37,069 nt of DNA from Chloroflexota bacterium (GTDB taxonomy: Bacteria; Chloroflexota; Anaerolineae; Aggregatilineales; J027): NCBI GenBank assembly GCA_022616515.1, contig JAKEEQ010000147.1, positions 1 through 37,069 of the forward strand. Direction: 5' to 3'. Numbering within the stretch: the stretch's first letter is position 1; each line of letters starts with the position of its first letter. The position numbers were made by a program, and so were the translations under genes. Of the stretch, positions 16,260 through 25,351 are shown piece after piece. The notes under the pieces were generated by a model that was given only the letters and a program-made list of their open reading frames with translations, was not told the origin of the DNA and did not search any database.

Positions 16260-17375
16260 ATGGCTGACATTGTAATTGAAAACGCAGTTAAAACATTCGG
16301 CAGCGTCCGGGCGGTTGACAACATTAGTTTGACCATCAAGGACGGCGAGTTTGTCGTCTTGCTTGGACCAAGCGGCTGTGGCAAAACGACCCTGCTGCGT
16401 GCTATCGCCGGGCTGGGCATGGTCGATAACGGGCGTATCATGATTGGCAAGAAGGATGTGACCTATCTGCCACCCAAATCACGCGGAATCTCGATGGTAT
16501 TCCAGAGTTACGCCATCTTCCCGCACATGAAAGTCTACGACAACATCGCCTTTGGCCTGAAGATGAAGCGCGTCGATAAAGAGACCATTCATAAAAAGGT
16601 CACGCGGGCCGCCGAACTACTCCATATCGAAAGTTTTCTAGACCGTTATCCGGCCCAGATGAGCGGCGGGCAGCGCCAGCGTGTGGCTGTGGCCCGTGCC
16701 ATTGCCTATGAAGCCAGTGTACTGCTCATGGACGAGCCGCTGAGTAATCTCGACGCCCTGCTGAGGCTGGAAATGCGGGCCGAACTCAAGACATTGCTTA
16801 ACAATCTGGGCACGACGACCATTTACGTGACCCACGACCAGATTGAGGCCCTGAGTATGGGCGACCGGATTGCCGTCATACGCGATGGCAGTGTGCTGCA
16901 ATACGACCCACCGACCACGCTCTATGACCACCCTGCCGACAGCTTCGTGGGAGGATTCATTGGCAATCCACCCATGAACTTCTTCGACGCTACTGTGCGC
17001 GGTGACAGAGCCTACATTGACGAGTTCCCGCTCCAGCCAACGCCTGAAGTTCAAGCCGAACTCCAGAAATACAATGACGGAGACACGATACTGGTGGGAA
17101 TCCGGGCCGAAAATATGGAGGCTCTGAACACACCCGCCGATGACGCTTTGAAGGTCAATGTTCAGGTGGTTGAGCCGCTTGGTGCACAGAATTTGCTGAC
17201 ACTGCGCATTGGCAGCGATGTTATCAAGTTGTCCACGCACCCTGATTTCCATACCAGCCCCGGCGAAGATGTCTGGGTGCGGTTCCCCAGCAAACGTATC
17301 CGCTGGTTTGATCGCAGCACGGGTAAATCGTTGCTGCGGGCAGATTCACCACAGGTCGAGGCAGTCGTTCAATGA
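16260..17375 (+). CDS. ABC transporter ATPase, MsmK/UgpC/MalK type
   Basis: This 371-residue cytoplasmic ATPase powers the two permeases. Visible motifs are Walker A GPSGCGKTT, Q-loop FQSYAIFPHM, signature MSGGQRQRVAVARAI, Walker B VLLMDEPLSNLDA and the switch histidine in YVTHDQIEALSMGDR. A C-terminal TOBE/MalK-type regulatory domain follows (about residues 240-371, GIRAENMEAL...VQVVEPLGAQNLLTLRIGSDVIKL). The upstream ribosome-binding site is weak (GAGAAAG). Its presence in the operon is notable because many such systems share one ATPase encoded elsewhere. The next gene overlaps it by 4 bases (ATGA). Confidence 0.95.
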   Translation: MADIVIENAVKTFGSVRAVDNISLTIKDGEFVVLLGPSGCGKTTLLRAIAGLGMVDNGRIMIGKKDVTYLPPKSRGISMVFQSYAIFPHMKVYDNIAFGLKMKRVDKETIHKKVTRAAELLHIESFLDRYPAQMSGGQRQRVAVARAIAYEASVLLMDEPLSNLDALLRLEMRAELKTLLNNLGTTTIYVTHDQIEALSMGDRIAVIRDGSVLQYDPPTTLYDHPADSFVGGFIGNPPMNFFDATVRGDRAYIDEFPLQPTPEVQAELQKYNDGDTILVGIRAENMEALNTPADDALKVNVQVVEPLGAQNLLTLRIGSDVIKLSTHPDFHTSPGEDVWVRFPSKRIRWFDRSTGKSLLRADSPQVEAVVQ

Positions 17376-19165
17376 CGCGAGTTCTTGACCCGGCACGCGG
17401 GGTTAAACCGCTGGATTTTGGTGGCGAAGGCGTCACCGGCAGCGTGGACATAAACGGCAGGCTGATTGCACTCAATGCCTATCATCCGCAGGAGGGTTAT
17501 GTGACCTTTACGGTTGCGCCCTCCTTCACGGAAAAAGATCGCTATGATCAAAAGGCTGTCCGTGCCTATCGGGCAGGGCTTGTCACCCTGAGCGGTTTTG
17601 GGCCGCATTTTGAACCGCCAATTCAACGCCGTGAAGTTCGCCTGCTGGGAGATGCTATCCCTCAGCTTCATCTTGAGTTTGGGGGCGGCGGTTCCGCCAC
17701 GACAACAATTCTTGCCTTGCAGGGCGGTGTGTTGCAGCACTGGGATTTTCGCGGCGTTACACCTCTCTGGAAGGGCAAGGTTGCCGTGCAGCGGGCCACC
17801 TATTCCCAACTCACCGAAGGTGGACCACTACCCCCCGCTCAGGTCAAGAGCAAACTGAACATCGGCGCGGGCTTGATGACCCTCACCAATCCCGCCATTC
17901 AAGCTACTGCTGCCATAGCCGGATTTTCCGATGCGGCTGGCATGTTTTCACAGGGCGCTGACGGGCCTGTCGACGTTAAACTACCTCCGGAAACCCGTTC
18001 GTCCGTGTTTCTGAGTTATGGATTTGCCCGTGACGAACATCATGCCGTGAGCATTGCCCGCCAGCTTCAACGCTACGCCACCGTTGAAGTATTTGACGCA
18101 CTGTTGCAAGAAATGATAGCTAAGTGGGAAAAATGTTGGTCAGGTGTACCGGATGACCTGATTCTACGCCGGGCGCTGCTCTATGGACAGATAATGGCTG
18201 TGCCGGTGACAGATGAGGCAACCTGCATCCTGACCGATCACATGCTGCTGCCGCTTTCATGGAATCGTGATGCATATTTCGTGATGGACGCATTGGTGAG
18301 ATGGGAACGAACACACCTTGAGACGATGCGCCGCCATCTGAAGTGGATGTTTGAAATTGCTGAGCGTCCGAATAACGAATGGGGACGCTGTTATCTCGCC
18401 AGCGGCCAGCAAAAAGACCCGGCCTACCAGCTAGACCAGCAGCTATTTCCCCTGCTGGAGTTGGCTGAGTATACCGTTATGACCGGTGATGGCGCTTTTG
18501 TCGAACATATACAACCTGTCATGAACACCCTGCTCAAGCGACGGATCGGCCCTGCGTGGCTGTTTCCCACCGAGGAAACTCCGGCAGACGACCCGGTGGC
18601 CTATCCCTATCATTTTTCGAGTCATCTGCTGCTGTGGCATATGCTACAGCGTTTACAGGCAATTATCCCCGGCTACCGTGAGTTGTCCCGCTGGGTCTAT
18701 CGCGATATTCAGCGCTACTTTATTGTCGAACGGGAGGGTAAAAAGTTGTTCGCCTACGCGGTTGATGGTCTGGGCAATGCCAGTTTCTACCACGACGCCA
18801 ACGATGTGCCACTGGCAATGGCTCCTGTGTGGGGCTTCACAACTACTGACGACCCGGTCTGGCTAGCCACCATTGACTTTGCCTTTTCGCCAGCCAATGA
18901 GGGCGGTTATTATGGCGATGGTTTTCTTGGCTCGGTCCATACCCGTGCCCCCTGGGCACTAGGCGACTGCCAGCGATTACTGATCGGACGCCTCTTGGGA
19001 GACCGTGAAATGGAAACACAGGCCCGCGATCACCTGCAAAGGGCTGCGCAGTGGGACGGCGCATTGAGTGAAGGCTACGATGCCAGCACCTTTGATGTCG
19101 TCTCGCGCCACTGGTTCGCCTGGCCGAATGCTCTGTATGCCGGGCTGATACCGGGAGCGATGTAG
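17372..19165 (+). CDS. Six-hairpin (alpha/alpha)6-barrel glycosidase-like protein
   Basis: The 597-residue cytoplasmic protein (no signal peptide) overlaps the ATPase stop as ATGA. The first about 210 residues are beta-rich (TGSVDINGRLIALNAYHPQEGYVTF), suggesting an N-terminal beta-sandwich. The rest looks helical, with paired aromatic-rich helices and motifs of six-hairpin glycosidases: LPLSWNRDAYFVMDAL, EWGRCYLASGQQ, AYQLDQQLFPLLELAEY and a late GGYYGDGFLGS. A W-x-RD motif after a helix and a YQLDQ motif are shared by GH15-, GH63- and GH125-like enzymes. I cannot pick the family. Cytoplasmic location next to a GT4 and a GH13_18 enzyme suggests action on the imported glycoside or on an intracellular compatible solute. 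Confidence 0.6.
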   Translation: MTRVLDPARGVKPLDFGGEGVTGSVDINGRLIALNAYHPQEGYVTFTVAPSFTEKDRYDQKAVRAYRAGLVTLSGFGPHFEPPIQRREVRLLGDAIPQLHLEFGGGGSATTTILALQGGVLQHWDFRGVTPLWKGKVAVQRATYSQLTEGGPLPPAQVKSKLNIGAGLMTLTNPAIQATAAIAGFSDAAGMFSQGADGPVDVKLPPETRSSVFLSYGFARDEHHAVSIARQLQRYATVEVFDALLQEMIAKWEKCWSGVPDDLILRRALLYGQIMAVPVTDEATCILTDHMLLPLSWNRDAYFVMDALVRWERTHLETMRRHLKWMFEIAERPNNEWGRCYLASGQQKDPAYQLDQQLFPLLELAEYTVMTGDGAFVEHIQPVMNTLLKRRIGPAWLFPTEETPADDPVAYPYHFSSHLLLWHMLQRLQAIIPGYRELSRWVYRDIQRYFIVEREGKKLFAYAVDGLGNASFYHDANDVPLAMAPVWGFTTTDDPVWLATIDFAFSPANEGGYYGDGFLGSVHTRAPWALGDCQRLLIGRLLGDREMETQARDHLQRAAQWDGALSEGYDASTFDVVSRHWFAWPNALYAGLIPGAM

Positions 19166-19167
19166 TC

Positions 19168-20418
19168 ATGAATATCGCTATTGTTTCGACACGTTTATCC
19201 GGGCTGGATGGCGTCAGTCTGGAAGCCACCAAAGTGGCGAATGTCTTCGCCGAAATGGGACACAATATCTTCTGGTGCGCCGGGGAACTCGATGAGTCAA
19301 AAACGCCGGGTAGGTTGATCCCGGAAATGCACTTTATGCACCCCACTGCCAGAGCCATCCACGACGAAGCCTTCAGCGGTCCATACGCCTCACCCGAACT
19401 TATCGAGCGCATCTATGATGAGGCGGACAAGCTGCGTCTTGAACTGCTCGATTTTGTGCGGGAATTTGACATTGACCTGCTTGTCTCGCAGAACTCCAAT
19501 GCCATTCCGATGAACATTCAACTCGGCGTGGCCCTGACTCATCTGGCGAAGCGGCACGGCGTAAAGTTACTATGCCACAATCACGATTTCTACTTCGAGC
19601 GTGACCGCTTTATTGCTAACGGCATCCAGTTTATTCTCGACGAAGCTTTCCCGCCCGTTTTGTCCAACGTGCGCCATATGGTGATTAACGTCGCCATGCA
19701 GCGCCGTATCAAGTCATTTAAGGGTATTGACGCGCTGTATCTGCCCAATGTCTTTGATTACGACAATGCGCCACCGCCGCCTGACGACTATGCCATGACC
19801 TTCCGCGAAACGGTGGGCTTGAGCGATAACGACATTATCGCCCTGCAAGCCACCCGCCTGATTCGCCGCAAAGGTATCGAGAAAGCCATTGAACTCATTC
19901 ACAAGCTTGATGACGAACGGGTGGTGCTGGTCTTTACCAGGACCGGGAAAAAAGATGAAGGGGAAGGTTATGGCGAATGGCTGCGCGACATGGCAGACCG
20001 CTATCAAATCCGCTACCTCTTTATCGGCGATTATCTGGATGAAACACGCGGTGAACGGGATGGACATAAGGTGTTCAGCTTGTGGGATGTTTATCCACAT
20101 GCCCACTTCATTACCTACCCCAGCATTTACGAGGGCTTTGGCAATGCCCTGCTGGAAACGCTGTACTTCCGCAAGCCGCTGGTCGTCAACCAATACCCCA
20201 TGTATTTAACCGACATTAAGCCCACCGGCATTCAGGCGGTGGAATTCAACTACGACATCACCGATGACACCGTTGCGCAGACCCGCCGCTTGATTGAAGA
20301 CGATGGGTGGGTGGCGGCAATGGTGGAGCACAATTATCAGGTGGCAAGCCGCCATTTTTCTTATTCTGTGTTGAAATCAAAACTAAGGAAAGCACTGGAA
20401 TCGTTCACCGATGACTGA
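19168..20418 (+). CDS. GT4-type (GT-B fold) glycosyltransferase
   Basis: The 416-residue soluble protein begins 2 bases after the previous stop. The N-terminal half opens MNIAIVSTRLSGLDGVSLEATKVANVFAEMGHNIFWCAGEL, a Rossmann start with the glycine-rich acceptor loop of GT4 enzymes. The C-terminal half contains IALQATRLIRRKGIEKAIELI and the nucleotide-sugar signature YPSIYEGFGNALLETLYFRKPLVVNQY, where the E-x7-E pattern (E in YEGFGNALLE) binds the donor. Retaining GT4 enzymes use UDP-, GDP- or ADP-sugars. The GLDGVSLE opening with this gene context resembles proteins annotated as mannosylglucosylglycerate synthases, an assignment I hold at low confidence. It overlaps the phosphorylase gene by 8 bases. 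Confidence 0.85.
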   Translation: MNIAIVSTRLSGLDGVSLEATKVANVFAEMGHNIFWCAGELDESKTPGRLIPEMHFMHPTARAIHDEAFSGPYASPELIERIYDEADKLRLELLDFVREFDIDLLVSQNSNAIPMNIQLGVALTHLAKRHGVKLLCHNHDFYFERDRFIANGIQFILDEAFPPVLSNVRHMVINVAMQRRIKSFKGIDALYLPNVFDYDNAPPPPDDYAMTFRETVGLSDNDIIALQATRLIRRKGIEKAIELIHKLDDERVVLVFTRTGKKDEGEGYGEWLRDMADRYQIRYLFIGDYLDETRGERDGHKVFSLWDVYPHAHFITYPSIYEGFGNALLETLYFRKPLVVNQYPMYLTDIKPTGIQAVEFNYDITDDTVAQTRRLIEDDGWVAAMVEHNYQVASRHFSYSVLKSKLRKALESFTDD

Positions 20419-22096
20419 GCAAATCCTATCTCATTTACGTGCGCTCTATGAACCCGCTGTTGCAAAAACGACATATACTGCCCTGCAAGTCTTAATGGAG
20501 CAGGTCCGTATCCCCATTCCCGATGCCACCACGCCCTTCAGTGAGCGTGACATCGCCCTGATTACCTACGGCGATACGCTCCGGCGTGAGGGTGAAGCAC
20601 CGCTGGAAACGCTCTATGATTTCCTGTGCAGCCATCTGAGCGATCTGGTGTCCATCATCCACATCCTGCCTTTTTCCCCGTATTCGTCCGATGACGGCTT
20701 TTCGGTGGTGGATTACGAGGCGGTGGATAAGAACCTCGGTGATTGGGATCACATCAACAAAATTGCGTATGAATTTCGCCTGATGGTCGATCTGGTGTTG
20801 AATCATATGTCGGCGCAGAGTGCATGGTTCAAAGCATTTCTGGCCGATAACCCCGGTTACGCTGATTTATTCTTCATCGAATCACCCGACACCGACCTGA
20901 GCAGTGTCACCCGTCCCCGTGCCACGTCGTTGTTAACACCCTTTAATAAGGATTCGGGTGAGAAAGTCCATGTTTGGACCACCTTCAGCGCCGATCAGGT
21001 AGATTTTGATTATCGCGCCCCGGCAACCCTGCTGCGTATGATTGGTGTTCTGCTGTTTTACATTGAGCAAGGCGCAAGTATCATCCGGCTGGATGCGGTC
21101 GCTTATCTGTGGAAACAGGTCGGCACGAGCAGCATTCATTTGCAACAAACCCACAAAGTTATCCAACTCATACGAGCGATACTGGATGAAGTCGCGCCGC
21201 ATGTGCTGATTATCACTGAAACGAATGTGCCCCATCAGGAGAACATCTCCTATTTTGGCGATGGCTATAATGAAGCCCAGATGGTCTATAACTTCTCGCT
21301 GCCACCGCTGCTGCTGTACACGATGAAAACCGGGGATGTGACCCTTATCGCCAACTGGATTAACTCTCTGAAGCAACTCTCCGAGCGAACCACCTTCTTT
21401 AACTTCACCGCCTCTCATGATGGCATCGGCGTTCGCCCGCTGGAAGGGTTGGTTGATAATGAGACGATTCGTGAACTGGCGGCGTTTGTTGAGGCGCGAG
21501 GTGGTCGCGTTTCGTACAGGCAAAATACCGATGGCAGCTTGAGTCCCTATGAACTCAACATCACCTACGTGGACGCCGTAGCCTCACCGGACGCGGACGA
21601 AACAACGCGCATCAAGCAGTTTATCGTAACACAGGCCGTGATGCTGGCGCTGTCGGGGATGCCTGCCGTTTATATTCACAACCTGCTCGGTTCGCACAAT
21701 GACACAGGCGCGGTTGAACGCTTAGGATATGCGCGGGCCATTAATCGCGCCAAACTGGACGCCGACGCCCTCCTTGATGAGTTGCAAGACGAAAACTCCT
21801 TCCGCGCAAAGGTACTTGAAACGTATCAAAACCTCATCACAGCACGTCGTAACTGTCCCTGTTTCCATCCTAATGTCAGCCAGCAAGCTTTTGCGACTCA
21901 CGACAATGGCGTTCTGGTCATCGTCCGCGAATCCGGTTCGCAAACGGTCTATGCCATGCATAACTTCACGGACAGGCCAGCAACCGTGACGCTCGATATT
22001 GCAGGCTGGCATGACCTGCTGAGTGGTGACAGCGGGGAAAATGGTAATGTTGAGGTGGACCCCTACGGAATCCGCTGGCTTGAGGTCCGCAATTGA
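20411..22096 (+). CDS. GH13_18 sugar phosphorylase (glucosylglycerate/sucrose-phosphorylase-like)
   Basis: The 561-residue protein belongs to the sucrose-phosphorylase subfamily of alpha-amylase-fold enzymes, which split an alpha-glucoside with phosphate to glucose 1-phosphate. The characteristic string is HILPFSPYSSDDGFSVVDY near residue 83. Predicted catalytic residues are nucleophile D228 (IRLDAVAYLW), acid/base E270 (TETNVPH) and D337 (ASHDGIG). The TETNVPHQENISYFG form is shared by sucrose-6'-phosphate phosphorylases and glucosylglycerate phosphorylases (E. coli YcjM), and differs from classical sucrose phosphorylase. The gene order LacI, binding protein, two permeases, ATPase, YcjM-like enzyme parallels the E. 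coli ycj cluster, favouring glucosylglycerate. It is the last gene of the operon. Confidence 0.88.
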   Translation: MTEQILSHLRALYEPAVAKTTYTALQVLMEQVRIPIPDATTPFSERDIALITYGDTLRREGEAPLETLYDFLCSHLSDLVSIIHILPFSPYSSDDGFSVVDYEAVDKNLGDWDHINKIAYEFRLMVDLVLNHMSAQSAWFKAFLADNPGYADLFFIESPDTDLSSVTRPRATSLLTPFNKDSGEKVHVWTTFSADQVDFDYRAPATLLRMIGVLLFYIEQGASIIRLDAVAYLWKQVGTSSIHLQQTHKVIQLIRAILDEVAPHVLIITETNVPHQENISYFGDGYNEAQMVYNFSLPPLLLYTMKTGDVTLIANWINSLKQLSERTTFFNFTASHDGIGVRPLEGLVDNETIRELAAFVEARGGRVSYRQNTDGSLSPYELNITYVDAVASPDADETTRIKQFIVTQAVMLALSGMPAVYIHNLLGSHNDTGAVERLGYARAINRAKLDADALLDELQDENSFRAKVLETYQNLITARRNCPCFHPNVSQQAFATHDNGVLVIVRESGSQTVYAMHNFTDRPATVTLDIAGWHDLLSGDSGENGNVEVDPYGIRWLEVRN

Positions 22097-22106
22097 GATT
22101 CATCGG

Positions 22107-22131
22107 GGCAGGTGGAAACATCTACCTTGCC
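22107..22131 (+). terminator. Hairpin between convergent genes
   Basis: GGCAGGTGGA (22107-22116) pairs with TCTACC and TGCC (22121-22131) with one bulged T and one G-T pair. It lies between the end of the sugar operon and the end of the reverse-strand gene. The U-tract is weak on both strands. Confidence 0.45.
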
Positions 22132-22135
22132 AGTT

Positions 22136-23443
22136 TCACTCACTACTTGCCAGAAAACGACCCGCCACCAGTTCATAAATCACGCCGCTGCCCAACCCCA
22201 TCAATATCACCAGCGGAACCTGCACCGGCAGGTAATAGCGCTGCCAGCCTAACGGCACAGTAATTAACGTGATGACCAGAACGCCGACCAACCACGATCC
22301 AAGCAATACCGCCATCCGCCAGCGCTCCGTATAGATCAATACCGCCACGCCGCCACCCAGCAGCAAATAACGGACCATCCGCGCCAGAATATTATCGCCC
22401 AATCCCGACCACGTCTCATAGCGATCAATCTCATCATAGACTGCCGGGTAAACGATGCCCCATTCTGGTACTTCAAAATACTGTGGCTCCGGCACAACTA
22501 TCTCGTCAAACAGTGTGCTCAAACGATCACCCGGACCATCAAATTCGCCATATAACGAGGCTTGCAGTTCGAGCAAATCGCGGCGTTCTTCCACCACAAT
22601 CGACGGCATCTCCAGCAGAGCCGACCACCACAGCGGCGATAACACCAGAAATACCAGCAGAGCCAGCACGGTTGCCAGTCCAATCTTCAACAGTTCATAA
22701 AAACGGCGATCCAGCAGGATGAGCAGCACCAATCCACCAAATAACAGCGCGACCGTGAATGTCACACTGAATTTGATGGTCAGAATAATCCCCGTCAGAA
22801 CTCCCAGCAGGGCATGATGCTGCCACAGGTGTTTGTTCCGTGCTAGCATCCACACCACCAACCAGCCCAGCGCCGCTATACCCAACAGATGCGCACCCTC
22901 GAACATGGCCCGCCGCCCATTGAGCAGTATCGCCGGATGAGTCGCATAAACCGCCAGCGCCAGCCACCCGCTCAAGGTTACGCCCCATCGCGACATCCAC
23001 ATGTGCCGGGCCAGCACTCGTGCCGCTCCCATCAAAAACACCCCGCCCAGCAGCGTCATCCATGCCGAGGCCAGCCGTTCCGCATAGAGCAGTCGGTCGG
23101 ATGGTACATGTCCTTCAGTGAGATTAAATTGATAATCCTGCCCCCACACCCATTGCTCGTTTACATCGTCGGCCTCAAGACCCATACCGTCCCACACCGC
23201 GCCATAAATCAGCCGGGTGAGCGTTCCGTTTAAGATACGCAGATGCTGTTCGGTGGTACGGCGTGGTGGCGGCTCGTAATACATCTCCTCAAAATCACCA
23301 TCGCGAAAAAGCGCATAATCCTTCGACAGCCAGATAATCGTGGACTCATCGCCATGAAACGGAACACGTTCCGCACCGAGTGTGACGAAGGCCGCCGCCA
23401 GAATAATCAGGAGTGCATCAAGCAGAAGCAGGCGATGTTGCAT
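22136..23443 (-). CDS. Polytopic GT-C-type membrane glycosyltransferase (PMT/GT39-like)
   Basis: The reverse-strand protein has 435 residues from ATG 23443, chosen because AAAGGA lies 6 bases ahead; an in-frame GTG at 23479 is the longer alternative. A first membrane helix (LLLLDALLIILAAAFVTLG) is followed by VPFHGDESTIIWLSKDY, where the Asp-Glu pair in the first outside loop is the catalytic/metal motif of GT-C enzymes such as PMT, ArnT and GT83. About nine more hydrophobic segments follow. These enzymes move a sugar from a polyprenyl-phosphate carrier to protein or lipid on the outer face of the membrane. It stands alone and diverges from the sirtuin gene; only 64 bases separate the two starts. 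Confidence 0.75.
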   Translation of the reverse strand: MQHRLLLLDALLIILAAAFVTLGAERVPFHGDESTIIWLSKDYALFRDGDFEEMYYEPPPRRTTEQHLRILNGTLTRLIYGAVWDGMGLEADDVNEQWVWGQDYQFNLTEGHVPSDRLLYAERLASAWMTLLGGVFLMGAARVLARHMWMSRWGVTLSGWLALAVYATHPAILLNGRRAMFEGAHLLGIAALGWLVVWMLARNKHLWQHHALLGVLTGIILTIKFSVTFTVALLFGGLVLLILLDRRFYELLKIGLATVLALLVFLVLSPLWWSALLEMPSIVVEERRDLLELQASLYGEFDGPGDRLSTLFDEIVVPEPQYFEVPEWGIVYPAVYDEIDRYETWSGLGDNILARMVRYLLLGGGVAVLIYTERWRMAVLLGSWLVGVLVITLITVPLGWQRYYLPVQVPLVILMGLGSGVIYELVAGRFLASSE

Positions 23444-23507
23444 CAGGTGTCCTTTGCTGGCATGATTAGTAGTGTGCACAGTTTGCCAGAAAATGTTTGA
23501 GAGAAAA

Positions 23508-24290
23508 ATGGTTGACGATAATCACCTTCAAAAAGCGGCAGAAGTTATCGCCGGGTCGGAACGGCTGGTGGTGTTTACCGGAGCCGGGATGAGCAAAGAA
23601 AGCGGCGTGCCAACCTTCCGCGATGCCCTTGACGGCTTATGGGCACAATTTGACCCAATGAAACTTGCCACCCCGCAGGCATTCCGCCAGAATCCCAAAT
23701 TGGTCTGGGATTGGTACAACTATCGCTGCGAACTGCTTGCCGACAAACTCCCTAATCCGGGACATTATGCGGTAGCAGAACTTGAAGATTTGCTGCCACA
23801 GGTCGTTGTAATCACCCAGAATATTGATGGCTTTCATCATGAAGTCGGCAGTACGGATGTCATCTGCCTGCATGGTGATTTGAAGCGCGATAAGTGTTTC
23901 GCCAATTGTCGCGGCAATCCAACGTATGTCGATGTTACTCAACTGTCGGCATGGGACCCCGAATCGGGACCGCCCTTCTGCCCTTACTGCGAAGAAGCCT
24001 ACGTGCGCCCGGACGTGGTGTGGTTCAACGAATCGCTGCCCTACCACGAGTTGACCCGCGCCACCGAACTCTCCCGTCAGGCCGATGTCATGCTTATCAT
24101 CGGCACAAGCGGTGTGGTATGGCCTGCGGCGGGCCTAACTGTTGAAGCGAAACAGGCCGGGGCCACGCTGGTTGAAATCAATCCCAACCCCAGCGAAATT
24201 ACGCCCATCGCCCACTACTTCCTTCAGGGGCCATCCGGTGAAATCATGCCTCATCTTGTCAAACGCATCCGCGAGCTGCTCACCAGATGA
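23508..24290 (+). CDS. Sir2-family NAD-dependent protein deacetylase (sirtuin)
   Basis: The 260-residue enzyme removes acyl groups from lysine using NAD+. Motifs are all present: VVFTGAGMSKESGVPTFR for NAD binding, TQNIDGFH, the catalytic histidine H122 in LHGDL, and LIIGTSGVVWPAAGL. Four cysteines for structural zinc are likely C-x3-C (CFANC) and C-x2-C (CPYC). The ATG at 23508 follows a modest GAGAG; in-frame GTG 23472 and ATG 23493 are alternatives that would add up to 12 residues. The gene overlaps the next by 4 bases (ATGA), an operon arrangement with secreted proteins that has no evident functional logic. Confidence 0.95.
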   Translation: MVDDNHLQKAAEVIAGSERLVVFTGAGMSKESGVPTFRDALDGLWAQFDPMKLATPQAFRQNPKLVWDWYNYRCELLADKLPNPGHYAVAELEDLLPQVVVITQNIDGFHHEVGSTDVICLHGDLKRDKCFANCRGNPTYVDVTQLSAWDPESGPPFCPYCEEAYVRPDVVWFNESLPYHELTRATELSRQADVMLIIGTSGVVWPAAGLTVEAKQAGATLVEINPNPSEITPIAHYFLQGPSGEIMPHLVKRIRELLTR

Positions 24291-25351
24291 GGCGAATACT
24301 CGTCGTCGTCCTACTGCTGGTCGTGGTTGCTCCATCACACGGGCAGGAAACCGCACCTGTCGAGGTGTTTGTCCAGCAAAACGGTGACAGCCTTGAGGTG
24401 TTTTTTGCCAATCCCGCCACCGGCCTGAGTACCCTCGTCACTGTCTCTAATTTTCCGGCAGAACTCAACCCGTTTCGTGAGCTTTCCTTGACCGCCAATG
24501 GCGTCATTTTTCGCGATCCTGCCGATGGCATTCCCCGTCTAATCACTCCATCAGGCCAGATTGTCGGCTTTGAGTTCATCCCCCAGAGCACCGAGCCGCT
24601 GATGATGATTGACTGGGTGCTTTCCGAAGACCGCCGCACCATCGCCTGGGCCGAAATCCGACTCACCAGTCTCGGCTGGCAGGCCGATATTTACAGCGCC
24701 CGCCTCGATGGACAAAATTTACTGCGCCTGCCGGACCGTCCCGTTGATCCTGTTCAGGTGTCACGCCGGGTCGAGATGGTCGGCGTCTCTAATGATGGCA
24801 GGCTGGTCTATTTCGACTCGGAGCATCCCACCGAACTCGAAGAGGGACAGGTTTTCGTTGGGTATCAAAAAATCATCGCGTATAGCCAGCGCATTGGCAG
24901 CTATTTAAACTTGCCCGGCGAGCCGACCTGCACCTGTCCGGTGCTGATTGCCAACGACGGGCTTAGCTTGCTGCGCCTTGAACCAACCGCCCCGGCCTTT
25001 GACCTGCACATCTGGAACCTCAACGACAACACCGAGCGCGTCATCGTCGGCGAGGATGTGCCCTATCCGCAGGCGGGTGGTTTAATGATGAACCGGGACC
25101 GGACTCTGGCACTGTATATGGCCTCCGATGGCGTCGAATACGTGATTGTGCTGGTCGATCTTTCGTCACGTACCGAGCGCATCCTCACCGAACCATCGGC
25201 TAATCCGCTGCGTCCAGTTCGCTTCATCGACCGCAGCACCGCTATTGTGATGGTTGATATCGTGGAACAAACCACTTATAAACTCCGCCTTGATTCGGAT
25301 GACATTACTCAGGTTGCCGACAAAATCTGGCTGGGATCGATTCAAGAATGA
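24287..25351 (+). CDS. Secreted beta-propeller-like protein of unknown role
   Basis: The 354-residue product has a signal peptide (MRRILVVVLLLVVVAPSHGQ). The mature part shows repeating strands with D/G turns such as SLTANGVIFRDPADGIPRLI, MVGVSNDGRLVYFDSEHP and RDRTLALYMASDGVEYVIVLVDL, the usual look of TolB-like or PQQ-like propellers. A CTCP cysteine pair lies near residue 208. No enzyme motif is visible. It overlaps both neighbours by 4 bases, so it is translated with the sirtuin and the GH114 gene. It is similar in style to the protein at 6359-7600. The function cannot be stated. Confidence 0.65.
   Translation: MRRILVVVLLLVVVAPSHGQETAPVEVFVQQNGDSLEVFFANPATGLSTLVTVSNFPAELNPFRELSLTANGVIFRDPADGIPRLITPSGQIVGFEFIPQSTEPLMMIDWVLSEDRRTIAWAEIRLTSLGWQADIYSARLDGQNLLRLPDRPVDPVQVSRRVEMVGVSNDGRLVYFDSEHPTELEEGQVFVGYQKIIAYSQRIGSYLNLPGEPTCTCPVLIANDGLSLLRLEPTAPAFDLHIWNLNDNTERVIVGEDVPYPQAGGLMMNRDRTLALYMASDGVEYVIVLVDLSSRTERILTEPSANPLRPVRFIDRSTAIVMVDIVEQTTYKLRLDSDDITQVADKIWLGSIQE

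Noticed and set aside
15896-16267. Forward frames of 123 and 75 codons between permease and ATPase genes
   Set aside because: They cover the inverted-repeat element, begin within the permease gene or inside the repeat, and have low-complexity, Pro/Arg-rich translations without homologous features.
20411-22096. Alpha-amylase or trehalose synthase for the GH13 protein
   Set aside because: The HILPFSPYSSDDGFSVVDY and TETNVPH motifs are specific to the phosphorylase subfamily GH13_18, and there is no signal peptide.
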